Counted from the stretch's first letter, positions 37,867 through 47,681 are shown. The stretch: DNA of 64,000 nt from an uncultured Subdoligranulum sp. (GCA_904390925.1 CAJFMB010000002.1:1-64000), one strand, 5' to 3'. Notes: generated from the sequence alone by a model not told the origin. Numbers and translations: made by a program.

Positions 37867-39870
37867 ATGAAACAAGACAATCGACAAATCATCAAGGGCC
37901 TGCCCCGGCGCATTGCACTGATGTGTCTGGACTGCGGGCTGATCGTGCTGTCCTATCTGATTGCCATACTGCTGCGTTTTGATGCCGAGAATGCCTATAT
38001 GCGGCCCGGCGTTATCCAGACGATGCTGCCCTGGCTGCCCTATATTCTGCTGATCTATATGATCGTTTTCTGGTTCGGCGGCCTGTACGAAATTCTGTGG
38101 GAATATGCCGGTATGCGGGATCTTGCCCAGCTGACACTACTGGCGGGGCTTGCCACCGGTATTGTCATGTTCAGCGATCTGATGCTGCGCGGCGTGCTCT
38201 ACCGTACCGTGCTGGTGATGGGCGCCGTCTTTATTGTGCTGCTGGTGGGCGGCGTGCGGTTTTTGTGGCGCGGCGTCAAAAGTCTGGCAGCGCAGGCACG
38301 CAGCAGCAAAAAAGCCCGGCATCGGGTCGGGCCCCGCTCGGTACCGCTGCTGATTGTCGGTGCCGGCAACGCCGGTGCCTGGGCGGTCAACCTGTGCAAG
38401 AACAAAAACCACAGCTTCGGCGACCCGGTCTGCCTGGTGGACGATGACCTGACCAAGAAAAACCTGCGGGTGCAGGGCGTGCCGGTGCGGGGAACCATCT
38501 CGGATATTCCGGAGCTGGTCCGCAAATATCATATTGTGGAGATTGTCATTGCCATCACCAGCCTGAAGGGTGAGCGTCTGCGGGAGGTCATCAACCTCTG
38601 CAACTCCACCCACTGCCGGGTGCGGATGCTCTCCGACCCCCAGGCTGTGGACGAGAACGGCAACCCCACGGTCCCCGGCTACGGACTGCGCGAGCTGAAT
38701 ACCGCCGACTTTTTGTCCCGTGACGAGGTTCAGCTGAACAACGCCCAGATTTCCGAATACCTGCATGACAAGGTGGTTCTGGTCACCGGCGGCGGTGGCT
38801 CCATCGGCAGCGAGCTCTGCCGTCAGATCATCCGCTACCGCCCCAAGCAGCTGCTGATCTTTGACATTTACGAGAACTGCGCCTACGAGCTGGAGATGGA
38901 ACTGCGCAACAAGTATGGCAGCAAGGTGCCGGTTGCCACGCTGATCGGTTCCATCCGGGACAAAAAGCGGCTGGATGAAGTGTTTGAAATCTACCATCCT
39001 TCGGTGGTGTTCCATGCTGCGGCCCACAAGCATGTGCCGCTGATGGAGGTCAGCCCGGCCGAGGCGGTCAAGAACAATGTGTTCGGCACCAAGAACCTGC
39101 TTACTTCGGCAGCGGAACATGGCGTCGAGCGGTTTGTCCAGCTGTCCACCGACAAGGCGGTCAATCCCACCAATGTCATGGGCTGCACCAAGCGCATCTG
39201 CGAAATGCTGATCCAGACCTTTGCCCAGAACACCTCCATGAAGTGCATGGCGGTGCGGTTCGGCAATGTGCTGGGCAGCCACGGCAGCGTGATCCCGCTG
39301 TTTGAGGAGCAGATCAAACAGGGCGGCCCTGTGACCATCACCCATCCGGATATCGTCCGCTATTTCATGACCATCACCGAGGCGGCCCAGCTGGTTCTGC
39401 AGGCCGGTGCCCTGGCCAAAAGCGGCAGCATCTACGTACTGGATATGGGAGAGCCGGTCAAGATCATGGATCTGGCCACACGCCTGATCCGGTTTTACGG
39501 CTATGAGCCGGGGGTGAATATGGAAATCCGTATCACTGGCCTGCGCCCCGGTGAGAAGCTCTACGAGGAGCTGATGATGGATTCCGAACAGAACAAGATG
39601 GCAAAGACCGCCCATGACAAGATCTTTATTGCGCCACCCATGCAGATTGATCTGGCCACCTTCTACACCCAGCTGCAGGAATTGCAGCAGCATCTGGAAA
39701 ACCGGGATGACGCGGTGGTGGAACAGCTCCAGAAGATGGTGACCAGCTACCATCCCAACCGCCATGTGAACAAGGACCACTCGGTCAGTGCCGCCAGCGG
39801 CAACACGGGAACCATTGACAAGGAAGAACTGTCCCGTGCTTTGAACAAGACACAGGACCCGGCGGTCTGA
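37867..39870 (+). CDS. nucleoside-diphosphate-sugar 4,6-dehydratase, PglF/CapD-like
   Basis: N-terminal TM helices; VLVTGGGGSIGSELCRQI; FVQLSTDKAVNPTNVMGCTKR; GLRPGEKLYEELM. Confidence 0.93.
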   Translation: MKQDNRQIIKGLPRRIALMCLDCGLIVLSYLIAILLRFDAENAYMRPGVIQTMLPWLPYILLIYMIVFWFGGLYEILWEYAGMRDLAQLTLLAGLATGIVMFSDLMLRGVLYRTVLVMGAVFIVLLVGGVRFLWRGVKSLAAQARSSKKARHRVGPRSVPLLIVGAGNAGAWAVNLCKNKNHSFGDPVCLVDDDLTKKNLRVQGVPVRGTISDIPELVRKYHIVEIVIAITSLKGERLREVINLCNSTHCRVRMLSDPQAVDENGNPTVPGYGLRELNTADFLSRDEVQLNNAQISEYLHDKVVLVTGGGGSIGSELCRQIIRYRPKQLLIFDIYENCAYELEMELRNKYGSKVPVATLIGSIRDKKRLDEVFEIYHPSVVFHAAAHKHVPLMEVSPAEAVKNNVFGTKNLLTSAAEHGVERFVQLSTDKAVNPTNVMGCTKRICEMLIQTFAQNTSMKCMAVRFGNVLGSHGSVIPLFEEQIKQGGPVTITHPDIVRYFMTITEAAQLVLQAGALAKSGSIYVLDMGEPVKIMDLATRLIRFYGYEPGVNMEIRITGLRPGEKLYEELMMDSEQNKMAKTAHDKIFIAPPMQIDLATFYTQLQELQQHLENRDDAVVEQLQKMVTSYHPNRHVNKDHSVSAASGNTGTIDKEELSRALNKTQDPAV

Positions 39871-39895
39871 CAAGCCCTGCAAGGAGGAATCCCTC

Positions 39896-40528
39896 ATGTA
39901 CCAAGCCTGTATCAAGCGGGGGCTGGATTTTGTGCTCTCGCTGCTGGCGGTCATTCTTCTGGCCATCCCCATGGGCATCATCGCCCTGTGGATCAAGCTG
40001 GACAGCCCCGGCCCTGTTCTGTTCCGGCAGCGTCGGGTGGGACGTGACCGCACCCATTTCAACATTCTCAAATTCCGTACCATGCGGGGGGACACGCCCC
40101 ATGACGTACCCACCCATCTGCTGAAAAATGCCGATTCCTATATTACCAGAAGCGGCGCCTTCCTGCGCAAGACCAGTCTGGACGAACTGCCCCAGATCTA
40201 TAACATTCTGGCAGGGCAGATGAGCATTGTGGGGCCCCGGCCTGCTTTGTACAATCAGTATGACCTGATCGAGGCCCGGGAAAAGGTCCACGCTAACGAT
40301 GTGCGCCCCGGCCTTACCGGCCTTGCCCAGGTCAACGGGCGGGACGAACTGCCCATCGACGTGAAGGCCCGCTACGACGGCGAATATGCCGCCCATGTGA
40401 CCTTTGGCATGGACCTGTCCATCTTCCTGCGCACCATCGGCTATGTGTTCCAGCGCCGCGGCGTGGTGGAAGGGGGCACCGGCGCCTTGCAGGAACAGGC
40501 GGAAAACCCAGACGATTCCAAATCCTGA
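39896..40528 (+). CDS. undecaprenyl-phosphate sugar transferase (PglC/WcaJ-type)
   Basis: KRGLDFVLSLLAVILLAIPMGIIALWIKLDSPGPVLFRQRRVGRD, GQMSIVGPRPAL, RPGLTGLAQVNGRDEL. Confidence 0.93.
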   Translation: MYQACIKRGLDFVLSLLAVILLAIPMGIIALWIKLDSPGPVLFRQRRVGRDRTHFNILKFRTMRGDTPHDVPTHLLKNADSYITRSGAFLRKTSLDELPQIYNILAGQMSIVGPRPALYNQYDLIEAREKVHANDVRPGLTGLAQVNGRDELPIDVKARYDGEYAAHVTFGMDLSIFLRTIGYVFQRRGVVEGGTGALQEQAENPDDSKS

Positions 40529-40547
40529 CGGTGCTTTTCAGAAAAGA

Positions 40548-40598
40548 TTACGGGCAGCCCGGCGGTATTCCGCTGCCGGACCGCCCGCTTTTTTCTGA
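40548..40598 (+). terminator. intrinsic terminator
   Basis: GGGCAGCCCGGC...GCTGCCGGACCGCCCGCTTTTTTC. Confidence 0.7.
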
Positions 40599-40748
40599 CA
40601 GCAAACATTGTGTACACCGGCCACAAACCGGCATTGCAATGGGCAAAATGACGGATTTGGGCTTGTCAAAAACTTCCGTCGAAACGTCTGCTTTTGTTCC
40701 TTGATAAAATAGTTAACAAGAAAGGGCAAAATAATTCGGTGAAATATG

Positions 40749-40777
40749 TTGCAAAACACCATAGAATTGTGTAAAAT
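40749..40777 (+). promoter_or_regulatory. putative promoter (TTGCAA-17-TAAAAT)
   Basis: Hexamers 40749-40754 and 40772-40777. Confidence 0.55.
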
Positions 40778-40916
40778 ATACAGCAGAGAGTTTCGTATTT
40801 GGCAAATTTCACAACTGTTCAAGCAAGGGCTTGTTGGGCAAAACTGCACAACATCCTTTTCCGGAGTGGCGGCAAAGGCCTGAACTGTACAAATTGCTAG
40901 GTTAGGAGAGGCTGTT

Positions 40917-42002
40917 ATGGCAAACAGGGTATTCCAGAATGTGGTATACCAGATGAAGGACGCAGTGGACCGTGTGGTTGGTGTCGTGGACGAGACCGGT
41001 GCGGTCATTGCCTGTTCCGAGCTGGGCCAGATCGGCGAGGTGCGCGAGGGATTCGCGGCACAGCGTCTGACCTCCGGCGATGCCTTCGTGCGCGATGGCT
41101 GCGCTTACCACCAGTTTTCGGGTGCCAAGCACAACGATTACGCTGTCTTTGTGGAAGGGGCGGACCAGACGGCAGAACAGTTTGCTGCCATGCTGGCCAT
41201 CAGTCTGCAAAGCATCAAGCAGTATCACGATGAAAAGTTCGACAAGACCAATTTCATCAAGAATGTGGTGCTGGACAATATTTTGCCCGGCGATATTTAT
41301 GCCAAGGCCCGGGAACTGCATTTTGTCTCGGACGTGCAGCGGGTGGTGCTTCTGATCCGCGTCACCAGCTCCAACGACATTTCCGCCTACGATGTGGTCA
41401 GCAGTCTGTTCCCGGACAAGCAGAAGGATTTCGTCTTCAATATCAGCGAGACGGATACGGTGCTGGTCAAGGAGATCAAGCCGGACAACAACACCCGCGA
41501 CATGGAAAAGCTGGCCACCTCCATTGTGGATACCCTTTCCGGCGAACATTATATCAAGGCGGTTGTGGGCATCGGTACCCCCATCAACAACATCAAGGAC
41601 CTGGCGGCCAGCTTCAAGGAAGCACAGATCGCCATGGAAGTGGGCAAGGTCTTTGACACCGAGCGCCAGGTCATCTCCTACGATCACCTGGGCATTGCCC
41701 GGCTGATCTATCAGCTGCCCACCACCCTCTGCGAGGCGTTCCTGCGTGAGGTGTTCAAGCAGGACAGCATTGACTCGCTGGATTCCGAGACGCTGTTCAC
41801 CATCCAGCGCTTCTTTGAGAACAACCTCAATGTTTCCGAAACCAGCCGCGGCCTGTTTGTCCACCGCAATACCCTGGTCTACCGTCTGGAAAAGATCAAG
41901 AAACTGACCGGCCTGGATCTGCGCAAGTTTGACGACGCCATCGTTTTCAAGGTGGCTCTGATGGTCAAAAAGTATCTGTCCGCCAATCCTGCCAAGTACT
42001 GA
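40917..42002 (+). CDS. CdaR/PucR-type helix-turn-helix transcriptional regulator
   Basis: C-terminal ENNLNVSETSRGLFVHRNTLVYRLEKIKKLTGLDLRKFDDA (HTH_30-like). Confidence 0.85.
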   Translation: MANRVFQNVVYQMKDAVDRVVGVVDETGAVIACSELGQIGEVREGFAAQRLTSGDAFVRDGCAYHQFSGAKHNDYAVFVEGADQTAEQFAAMLAISLQSIKQYHDEKFDKTNFIKNVVLDNILPGDIYAKARELHFVSDVQRVVLLIRVTSSNDISAYDVVSSLFPDKQKDFVFNISETDTVLVKEIKPDNNTRDMEKLATSIVDTLSGEHYIKAVVGIGTPINNIKDLAASFKEAQIAMEVGKVFDTERQVISYDHLGIARLIYQLPTTLCEAFLREVFKQDSIDSLDSETLFTIQRFFENNLNVSETSRGLFVHRNTLVYRLEKIKKLTGLDLRKFDDAIVFKVALMVKKYLSANPAKY

Positions 42003-42025
42003 TCTGTCGGACCCTGAAAAATCAC

Positions 42026-42075
42026 TTCCGGCGCCCTTCGGCCCCTGCTGGCCGGAGGGCGCTGCTTTGTTTCCG
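42026..42075 (+). terminator. intrinsic terminator
   Basis: GGCGCCCTtCGGCCcctgctGGCCGgAGGGCGCtgctttgttt. Confidence 0.65.
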
Positions 42076-42349
42076 GATGGGTTCCCACAGAAAAAACTGC
42101 ATACTTTGACATCATGTCCAGCAAGATGATAAAAAATTTACAAAGATTCCACAATCCGGATACAGCTGGAAACTTTTTCAATAAATGCGATGTTACGGAA
42201 AAAACAGGCTGCCGGAAGCTGCTGTGCCATCTTGACGCCGGGGCGGGGAACATGGTAAGCTAAAATACGTATAAAAATGTCCCGGACTGTGCCGCGCGCA
42301 GCATGCGCAGCAGGCTGACAGGATGCCATAGAAAAACAGGAGCGGCAGA

Positions 42350-43090
42350 ATGATTGATTTTGAACATGTCACCAAGGTATATGAAACCCAGAACGACGAG
42401 AATGTCGCCCTGGAGGACATCAATCTGCATATCGACGACGGCGAGTTTGTCTTTGTGCTGGGCCATTCCGGTGCCGGTAAATCCACCTTCCTCAAGCTGA
42501 TTCTTCTGGAGGAAAAATGCACCGAAGGCGCCGTCATCATCAACGGTCAGGACATTGGCCGTCTCAAGCGACGCAAGGTGCCCTACATGCGTCGGCAGAT
42601 GGGCGTGGTGTTTCAGGACTTCCGTCTGATCCCCACCATGACCGCCTATGAAAATGTGGCGTTTGCCATGCGTGTCACCAACATTTCCACCCGCCAGATC
42701 CGCAAGCGCGTGCCCTATGTGCTGGGCCTGGTTGGCCTGGGCGACAAGATGGACCGGCTGCCGGATGAACTTTCCGGCGGCGAACAGCAGCGTGTGGCGC
42801 TGGCCCGCGCGCTGGCCCATGGCCCCAAGCTGATCATCGCCGACGAGCCCACCGGCAACATTGACCCGGAAATGAGCTTTGAGATGATGGAGCTGTTGTC
42901 TGCCATCAACAGTGTGGGCATCACCGTGGTGGTGGTTACCCATGAGCATGAGCTGGTTCGCCGGTTCAAAAAGCGTGTGGTCACCCTCTCGCACGGGCGG
43001 ATCGCCTCCGACACGGCCCACCCCGAGGTGGCCAAGGAGTTTGTGGCATCCGGCGGGCAGCTGCCCCACGAGCTTGATTTTTCACACTGA
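42350..43090 (+). CDS. ftsE: cell division ATP-binding protein FtsE
   Basis: MIDFEHVTKVYETQNDENVALEDINLHIDDGEFVFVLGHSGAGKSTFLKLI; LSGGEQQRVALARAL. Confidence 0.96.
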   Translation: MIDFEHVTKVYETQNDENVALEDINLHIDDGEFVFVLGHSGAGKSTFLKLILLEEKCTEGAVIINGQDIGRLKRRKVPYMRRQMGVVFQDFRLIPTMTAYENVAFAMRVTNISTRQIRKRVPYVLGLVGLGDKMDRLPDELSGGEQQRVALARALAHGPKLIIADEPTGNIDPEMSFEMMELLSAINSVGITVVVVTHEHELVRRFKKRVVTLSHGRIASDTAHPEVAKEFVASGGQLPHELDFSH

Positions 43091-43108
43091 GGAGGGGGAC
43101 ACAGCTGT

Positions 43109-44014
43109 ATGCGTTTTTCCAGTTTTACATATCTTGTGCGGCAGGGCCTGCATAACATGTGGGCCAACCGCCTGATGACCTTTGCGTCGATGGGCGTGCT
43201 GACCGTCTGTATGATTCTGATTGGCGTGGCCTATCTGCTGGGCGCCAATGTGGATTCCATTGTGGAGTATATCGGCAACCAGAACGAGACGGTCGTCTAT
43301 CTGGACGACGGCCTGACCGAGGAACAACTGGCGTCGGTGGACAGTGCCATCCGCTCCACCCCGGGTGTGGTTTCCGCCACCTATGTCTCCCCGGAAGATG
43401 TGCTGGCCAATTACAGTTCCATGCTGGATGATTACGCCAACATGTACGAGGCCTTTGAAAACGACAACCCCTTCTCGGCCAACTACCGCGTGGTGGTCAA
43501 TGACATCACCCAGCTGGATCAGATTTCAGAGCAGCTGGATCAGATCGAAGGCGTGGCTGACGTCCATGCTCCGCTGGAACTGTCGGATGCCTTCACCGCC
43601 ATCCAGAAGGTGGTCAATTACGTCAGCTATGGTCTGGTGGCGGTGCTGGCCATCGTCAGTATTGTGGTCATCAACAACACCATCCGCATCACCGTCTATG
43701 CCCGCCGCAAGGAAATTGCCATCATGAAACTGGTGGGTGCCACCAACGGCTTTATCCGGTTTCCCTTCTTTGTGGAAGGCACTACCTCCGGCCTGATTTC
43801 GGCCACCATTGCCTCCGGCGTTGTCTGCGGCGCCTACTATGCGGCATGCCAGTGGTACGTCAACAACCCCACCACCTTCTCGCAGATGTTTGGCGGGCAG
43901 TTGGTTCCTCTGCTGGATGTGTGGTACTATATTGTCATTGGCTTCTTTGCGCTGGGCTTTGTGCTGTGCGGTATCGGTACCGCCACCAGCATCCGCAAGC
44001 ACCTCAACGTCTGA
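43109..44014 (+). CDS. ftsX: permease-like cell division protein FtsX
   Basis: Adjacent to ftsE; MRFSSFTYLVRQGLHNMWANRLMTFASMGVLTVCMIL; C-terminal FtsX TM domain. Confidence 0.95.
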   Translation: MRFSSFTYLVRQGLHNMWANRLMTFASMGVLTVCMILIGVAYLLGANVDSIVEYIGNQNETVVYLDDGLTEEQLASVDSAIRSTPGVVSATYVSPEDVLANYSSMLDDYANMYEAFENDNPFSANYRVVVNDITQLDQISEQLDQIEGVADVHAPLELSDAFTAIQKVVNYVSYGLVAVLAIVSIVVINNTIRITVYARRKEIAIMKLVGATNGFIRFPFFVEGTTSGLISATIASGVVCGAYYAACQWYVNNPTTFSQMFGGQLVPLLDVWYYIVIGFFALGFVLCGIGTATSIRKHLNV

Positions 44015-44056
44015 TCCGGCACAAGGTGCCTGCTGCCCGGGAAGGAGGATTCGGTT

Positions 44057-45283
44057 TTGCATTCCACCCGTGTATCATTGAAAAAATCCATTTCCCTTCT
44101 GCTCAGTCTGGTGATGGCAGCGGCGCTGTGTATCTCCGCTTCGCTGCCGGCAAAGGCCGATGACAAGCTGGACGAACTGCTGGACCAGAAAAATCAGCTG
44201 CAGGATCAGCTGGACTCCATCAATCAGCAGATCAAGGACAACGAAGCCGGCCTGGCGGACGCCAAGGAACAGAGCGAACTGTTGCAGCAACAGCAGGATG
44301 TGATCAAGCAGCAGATTTCCGTGATCCAGTCCCAGCGCAACGACGTGAGCAACCAGATCACCGACAAACAGGCCGAAGTGGTGGCCAAGCAGGAAGAACT
44401 GGACCAGAAACAGGCGGAGATTGACTCCCGCTGGGAGGATTTCAAGCTGCGGATGAAGGCCATGCAGCGGCTGAATGACGGCGGTTCCATCGCCCTGCTG
44501 TCGGCGGTTACCAACCTGTATGAGCTGCTCAGCTTCCAGCAGACGCTGGAGGACATCTACGACAAGGACGAGGAAGTCCTGGCGGAGATGGATGCCCAGT
44601 ATGATGAGCTGAATACCCAGAAGCAGGAACTGGAAAACGAGCAGGCCGAGCTGGAGGCCAGCCTTGCCACGCTGGAAGACCTGGGCAACCAGCTGGACAG
44701 CAAGGAAAGCGAGCTGCAGTCCAACCTGGACCAGACGAACGCCCAGATCACAGCGGCGGAGGCCATGGCGGAAACGCTGAGCGCCGAATACGCCGAGACA
44801 GAAGCGGCCTTCAATGAGGCGGCCGACGCCTATGACTCCTACCTGCAGGAATCGCTGAAACAGTATGACAACAGTGTGCAGATTCACTGCTCGCTGAACT
44901 TCATCAACCCGCTGAACAGCTACAAGTACATTTCCTGCTACTTCGGTGACGGCGGCCACGGCGGTACCGACTTTGCGGCCCCCGGCGGCACCGAGATTCA
45001 TGCCATGGCGGACGGTGTTGTCACCAACGCCACCTACCATTACAGCTATGGCTACTATGTCATGATTACCCACGGCCGGGCTGATGACGGCAACACCTAT
45101 GCCACCCTTTACGCCCACATGAATTCGGCACCGGTGGTCAGCGTTGGCCAGACGGTCACGCAGGGTCAGCTGCTGGGCTATGTGGGCACCACCGGCAATT
45201 CCACCGGCAACCACCTGCACCTGGAGCTGCGCATCAATGGTGTGCGGTCCAACGTGCTGCCCTACATTTCCTACCACAAATAA
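44057..45283 (+). CDS. coiled-coil murein hydrolase activator/M23 peptidase (EnvC-like)
   Basis: Signal peptide, long Gln/Glu-rich coiled coil, LytM domain HGGTDFAAPGGTEIHAMADG...TGNHLHLEL. Confidence 0.93.
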   Translation: MHSTRVSLKKSISLLLSLVMAAALCISASLPAKADDKLDELLDQKNQLQDQLDSINQQIKDNEAGLADAKEQSELLQQQQDVIKQQISVIQSQRNDVSNQITDKQAEVVAKQEELDQKQAEIDSRWEDFKLRMKAMQRLNDGGSIALLSAVTNLYELLSFQQTLEDIYDKDEEVLAEMDAQYDELNTQKQELENEQAELEASLATLEDLGNQLDSKESELQSNLDQTNAQITAAEAMAETLSAEYAETEAAFNEAADAYDSYLQESLKQYDNSVQIHCSLNFINPLNSYKYISCYFGDGGHGGTDFAAPGGTEIHAMADGVVTNATYHYSYGYYVMITHGRADDGNTYATLYAHMNSAPVVSVGQTVTQGQLLGYVGTTGNSTGNHLHLELRINGVRSNVLPYISYHK

Positions 45284-45321
45284 ACTGCTGCCGGGACAGA
45301 ACCGGCAAGGGGGTATCACCC

Positions 45322-45423
45322 ATGAAACACAAACTTGGCGTGCGCATTCTTTGCCTGTGCATTGCTGCGCTGATGTGCCTGACACTGTTTGGCTCTGCCA
45401 TCGCATCACTTTCCATACTGTGA
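45322..45423 (+). CDS. 33-aa putative membrane microprotein (MKHKLGVRILCLCIAALMCLTLFGSAIASLSIL)
   Basis: Translated by hand: ATG 45322 to TGA 45421-45423; AAGGGGG Shine-Dalgarno-like sequence upstream; below the ORF-track cutoff. Confidence 0.5.
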   Translation: MKHKLGVRILCLCIAALMCLTLFGSAIASLSIL

Positions 45424-45454
45424 GCCGGGCCAATGAAGGGGAGAACAACACTAG

Positions 45455-46663
45455 ATGAGTAAGAAAATCAGTCTGAGCGTGGCGCTCACCATTATGCTGA
45501 TCGCCATGGCGGTGACCTTCTCGGTCACCATGGCCTTCTCGCAGAACATGTTCAACAACAGTGTCACCAGCGTCAAAAGCCGGGAACGCATGTACAACAA
45601 GCTCTCGGAAATTGACCGCTATGCACGTGCCAACGAATACTTCGACATTGATGAGGATACCCTCAACGACACCATTGCCTCCGGCTATATGCTGGGCATC
45701 AGCGACCGGTATGCCCGTTACTACTCGGTGCAGCAGTACAGCGAGCTGATGGGCACCCAGTCGGGGCGCCTGATGGGCATCGGTGTGTCGGTGGTCAAGG
45801 ATTCCTCCTCCGGCTATGCCCGGATTCTCCGCGTTTATGAAAACTCTCCGGCTGCCGAGGTGGGCATGCAGGAAGGCGGCTTCCTCACATCCATCGGGGA
45901 TACCAGCCTGCGCAGCCTGAGTGATACCTCGGCGGTGCAGTCGGCCCTGCTGGGCGAGGAGGGCAGCACAGTCTCCATCGGGTATCTGGCCCCCGACCAC
46001 ACTGAACAGACCTACACCATCACCCGCGCCAACTATACCACGGCCACTGTGTTCAGTCAGATGCTTGACGGCAACTGTGCCTATATTGACATTGACGACT
46101 TCTCCGCCACCACCGGCACCGAGTTCCGCAGCGCGGTGGACGACATGCGGGGACAAGGTGCCACCAGCTTTGTGTTTGATCTGCGGGATAATTCCGGCAC
46201 CAATCTGAACGCCGCCCTGGTTGCGGCAGACTACTGTGTGCCTTCCGGCCTGATTGCCCAGAGCCAGGCCAAGGATGGAACCACCACCGATCTTCGTGTC
46301 TCGGATGACACCGAGATCACCCAGCCGATGGTCTGCATTGTCAATGGCAACACCGCCGGCGGCGCCGAACTGTTTGCCAACGCGCTGCGCAAGATGGCCG
46401 ATGTGTCGCTGGTGGGCAGCACCACTGCGGGACAGGGCGTTGTCCTGTCCGAGCCGCAGAGCCTGTCGGACGGCAGTGCCATTGTCATCACGGTGGGGCT
46501 GATTCTGGATAACGAAGACCAGTCCTGGAACGGTACCGGTCTGACGCCGGATGTGGAAGTGACGCTTTCCGCCGATGAGATGAACAACTATTACGATTTC
46601 ACAGTGGATACCGATCCGCAGATCCAGCGTGCCGTCGCAGCCGTGCAGGCGCTGGTCGGCTAA
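45455..46663 (+). CDS. S41-family (CtpA/Tsp-like) PDZ protein lacking the canonical catalytic dyad
   Basis: PDZ-like segment GIGVSVVKDSSSGYARILRVYENSPAAEVGM; FDLRDNSGTNLNAALVAADYCVPSG; catalytic regions read VNGNTAGGAELFA and GSTTAGQGVV. Confidence 0.88.
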   Translation: MSKKISLSVALTIMLIAMAVTFSVTMAFSQNMFNNSVTSVKSRERMYNKLSEIDRYARANEYFDIDEDTLNDTIASGYMLGISDRYARYYSVQQYSELMGTQSGRLMGIGVSVVKDSSSGYARILRVYENSPAAEVGMQEGGFLTSIGDTSLRSLSDTSAVQSALLGEEGSTVSIGYLAPDHTEQTYTITRANYTTATVFSQMLDGNCAYIDIDDFSATTGTEFRSAVDDMRGQGATSFVFDLRDNSGTNLNAALVAADYCVPSGLIAQSQAKDGTTTDLRVSDDTEITQPMVCIVNGNTAGGAELFANALRKMADVSLVGSTTAGQGVVLSEPQSLSDGSAIVITVGLILDNEDQSWNGTGLTPDVEVTLSADEMNNYYDFTVDTDPQIQRAVAAVQALVG

Positions 46664-46751
46664 GTTTCTGCATTTTATGAACCGGCGTGCCGGGCGCAGT
46701 CACGCCTGGCACGTCGATTTTGTGCGTCAAGCCATCAGAAAGGAGAATCCC

Positions 46752-47633
46752 ATGCCCGCATTGACCGACCTGTCCACCATCCGAAGCCTGTGCGACCGGT
46801 ATGGCTTTTCCCTGTCCAAGGGATTCGGTCAGAATTTTATCATCAATCCCGGGGTCTGCCCCCGCATTGCCGAGTCTGCCGGCATTGGCCCCGACTGGGG
46901 GGTGCTGGAGATTGGCCCCGGCATCGGTGTGCTGACCGAACAGCTGGCAAAACGGGCAGCCCGGGTGGTGTCGGTGGAAATTGACCGCCGGCTTTTCCCG
47001 CTGCTGGAGGAAACCCTTTCCGGGTACGACAACATCCGGATTGTGGAGGGGGACGTGCTCAAGGTGGATCTGCGGCAGCTGATCGCCGACGAGTTTGCCG
47101 GGCGTCCGGTGGCGGTCTGCGCCAACCTGCCCTATTACATCACAAGCCCCATCCTGATGCGGCTGCTGGAGGAGCGCCTGCCGGTGGAAAACATCACCGT
47201 CATGGTCCAGCGGGAGGCTGCCCAGCGACTCTGCGCCCCTCCGGGGACCCGGCAGGCGGGGGCCATCAGCTATGCGGTGGCCTATTATGCCCAGCCCCGG
47301 CAGCTGTTTACCGTGCAGCCGGGCAGCTTTTACCCGGCTCCCAAAGTCACCAGTGCGGTGATCCGGCTGGATGTGCGCCGGACCCGGGCGGGAAATCTGG
47401 ACCCCGCTTCCGAGAAGGCACTGTTTGCCATCATCCGGGCAGCGTTTTCCCAGCGCCGCAAGACAGCGGCAAACGGCATCTCGTCGGGCCTGGGGGCGGA
47501 CAAGGCAGAGGTGCTGGCTGCCATGGCAGATGCTGGTCTGGACCAGCGTCTGCGTCCCGAGCAGCTGACACTGGACAATTTCATTGCCCTGCAGGGGGCG
47601 CTGGCTGACCGCGGCATTCCGGTGCGGGGCTGA
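46752..47633 (+). CDS. rsmA: 16S rRNA (adenine1518-N6/adenine1519-N6)-dimethyltransferase
   Basis: LSKGFGQNFIINPGVCPRIAESAGI, VLEIGPGIGVLTEQLAKRA, NLPYYITSPIL. Confidence 0.96.
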   Translation: MPALTDLSTIRSLCDRYGFSLSKGFGQNFIINPGVCPRIAESAGIGPDWGVLEIGPGIGVLTEQLAKRAARVVSVEIDRRLFPLLEETLSGYDNIRIVEGDVLKVDLRQLIADEFAGRPVAVCANLPYYITSPILMRLLEERLPVENITVMVQREAAQRLCAPPGTRQAGAISYAVAYYAQPRQLFTVQPGSFYPAPKVTSAVIRLDVRRTRAGNLDPASEKALFAIIRAAFSQRRKTAANGISSGLGADKAEVLAAMADAGLDQRLRPEQLTLDNFIALQGALADRGIPVRG

Positions 47634-47651
47634 AAAACCGCCCTGCACGCC

Positions 47652-47681
47652 TTGCATATCCCGCTGCGGTTGTGGTACACT
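47652..47681 (+). promoter_or_regulatory. putative promoter of the ACP cassette (TTGCAT-18-TACACT)
   Basis: Hexamers 47652-47657 and 47676-47681. Confidence 0.5.
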
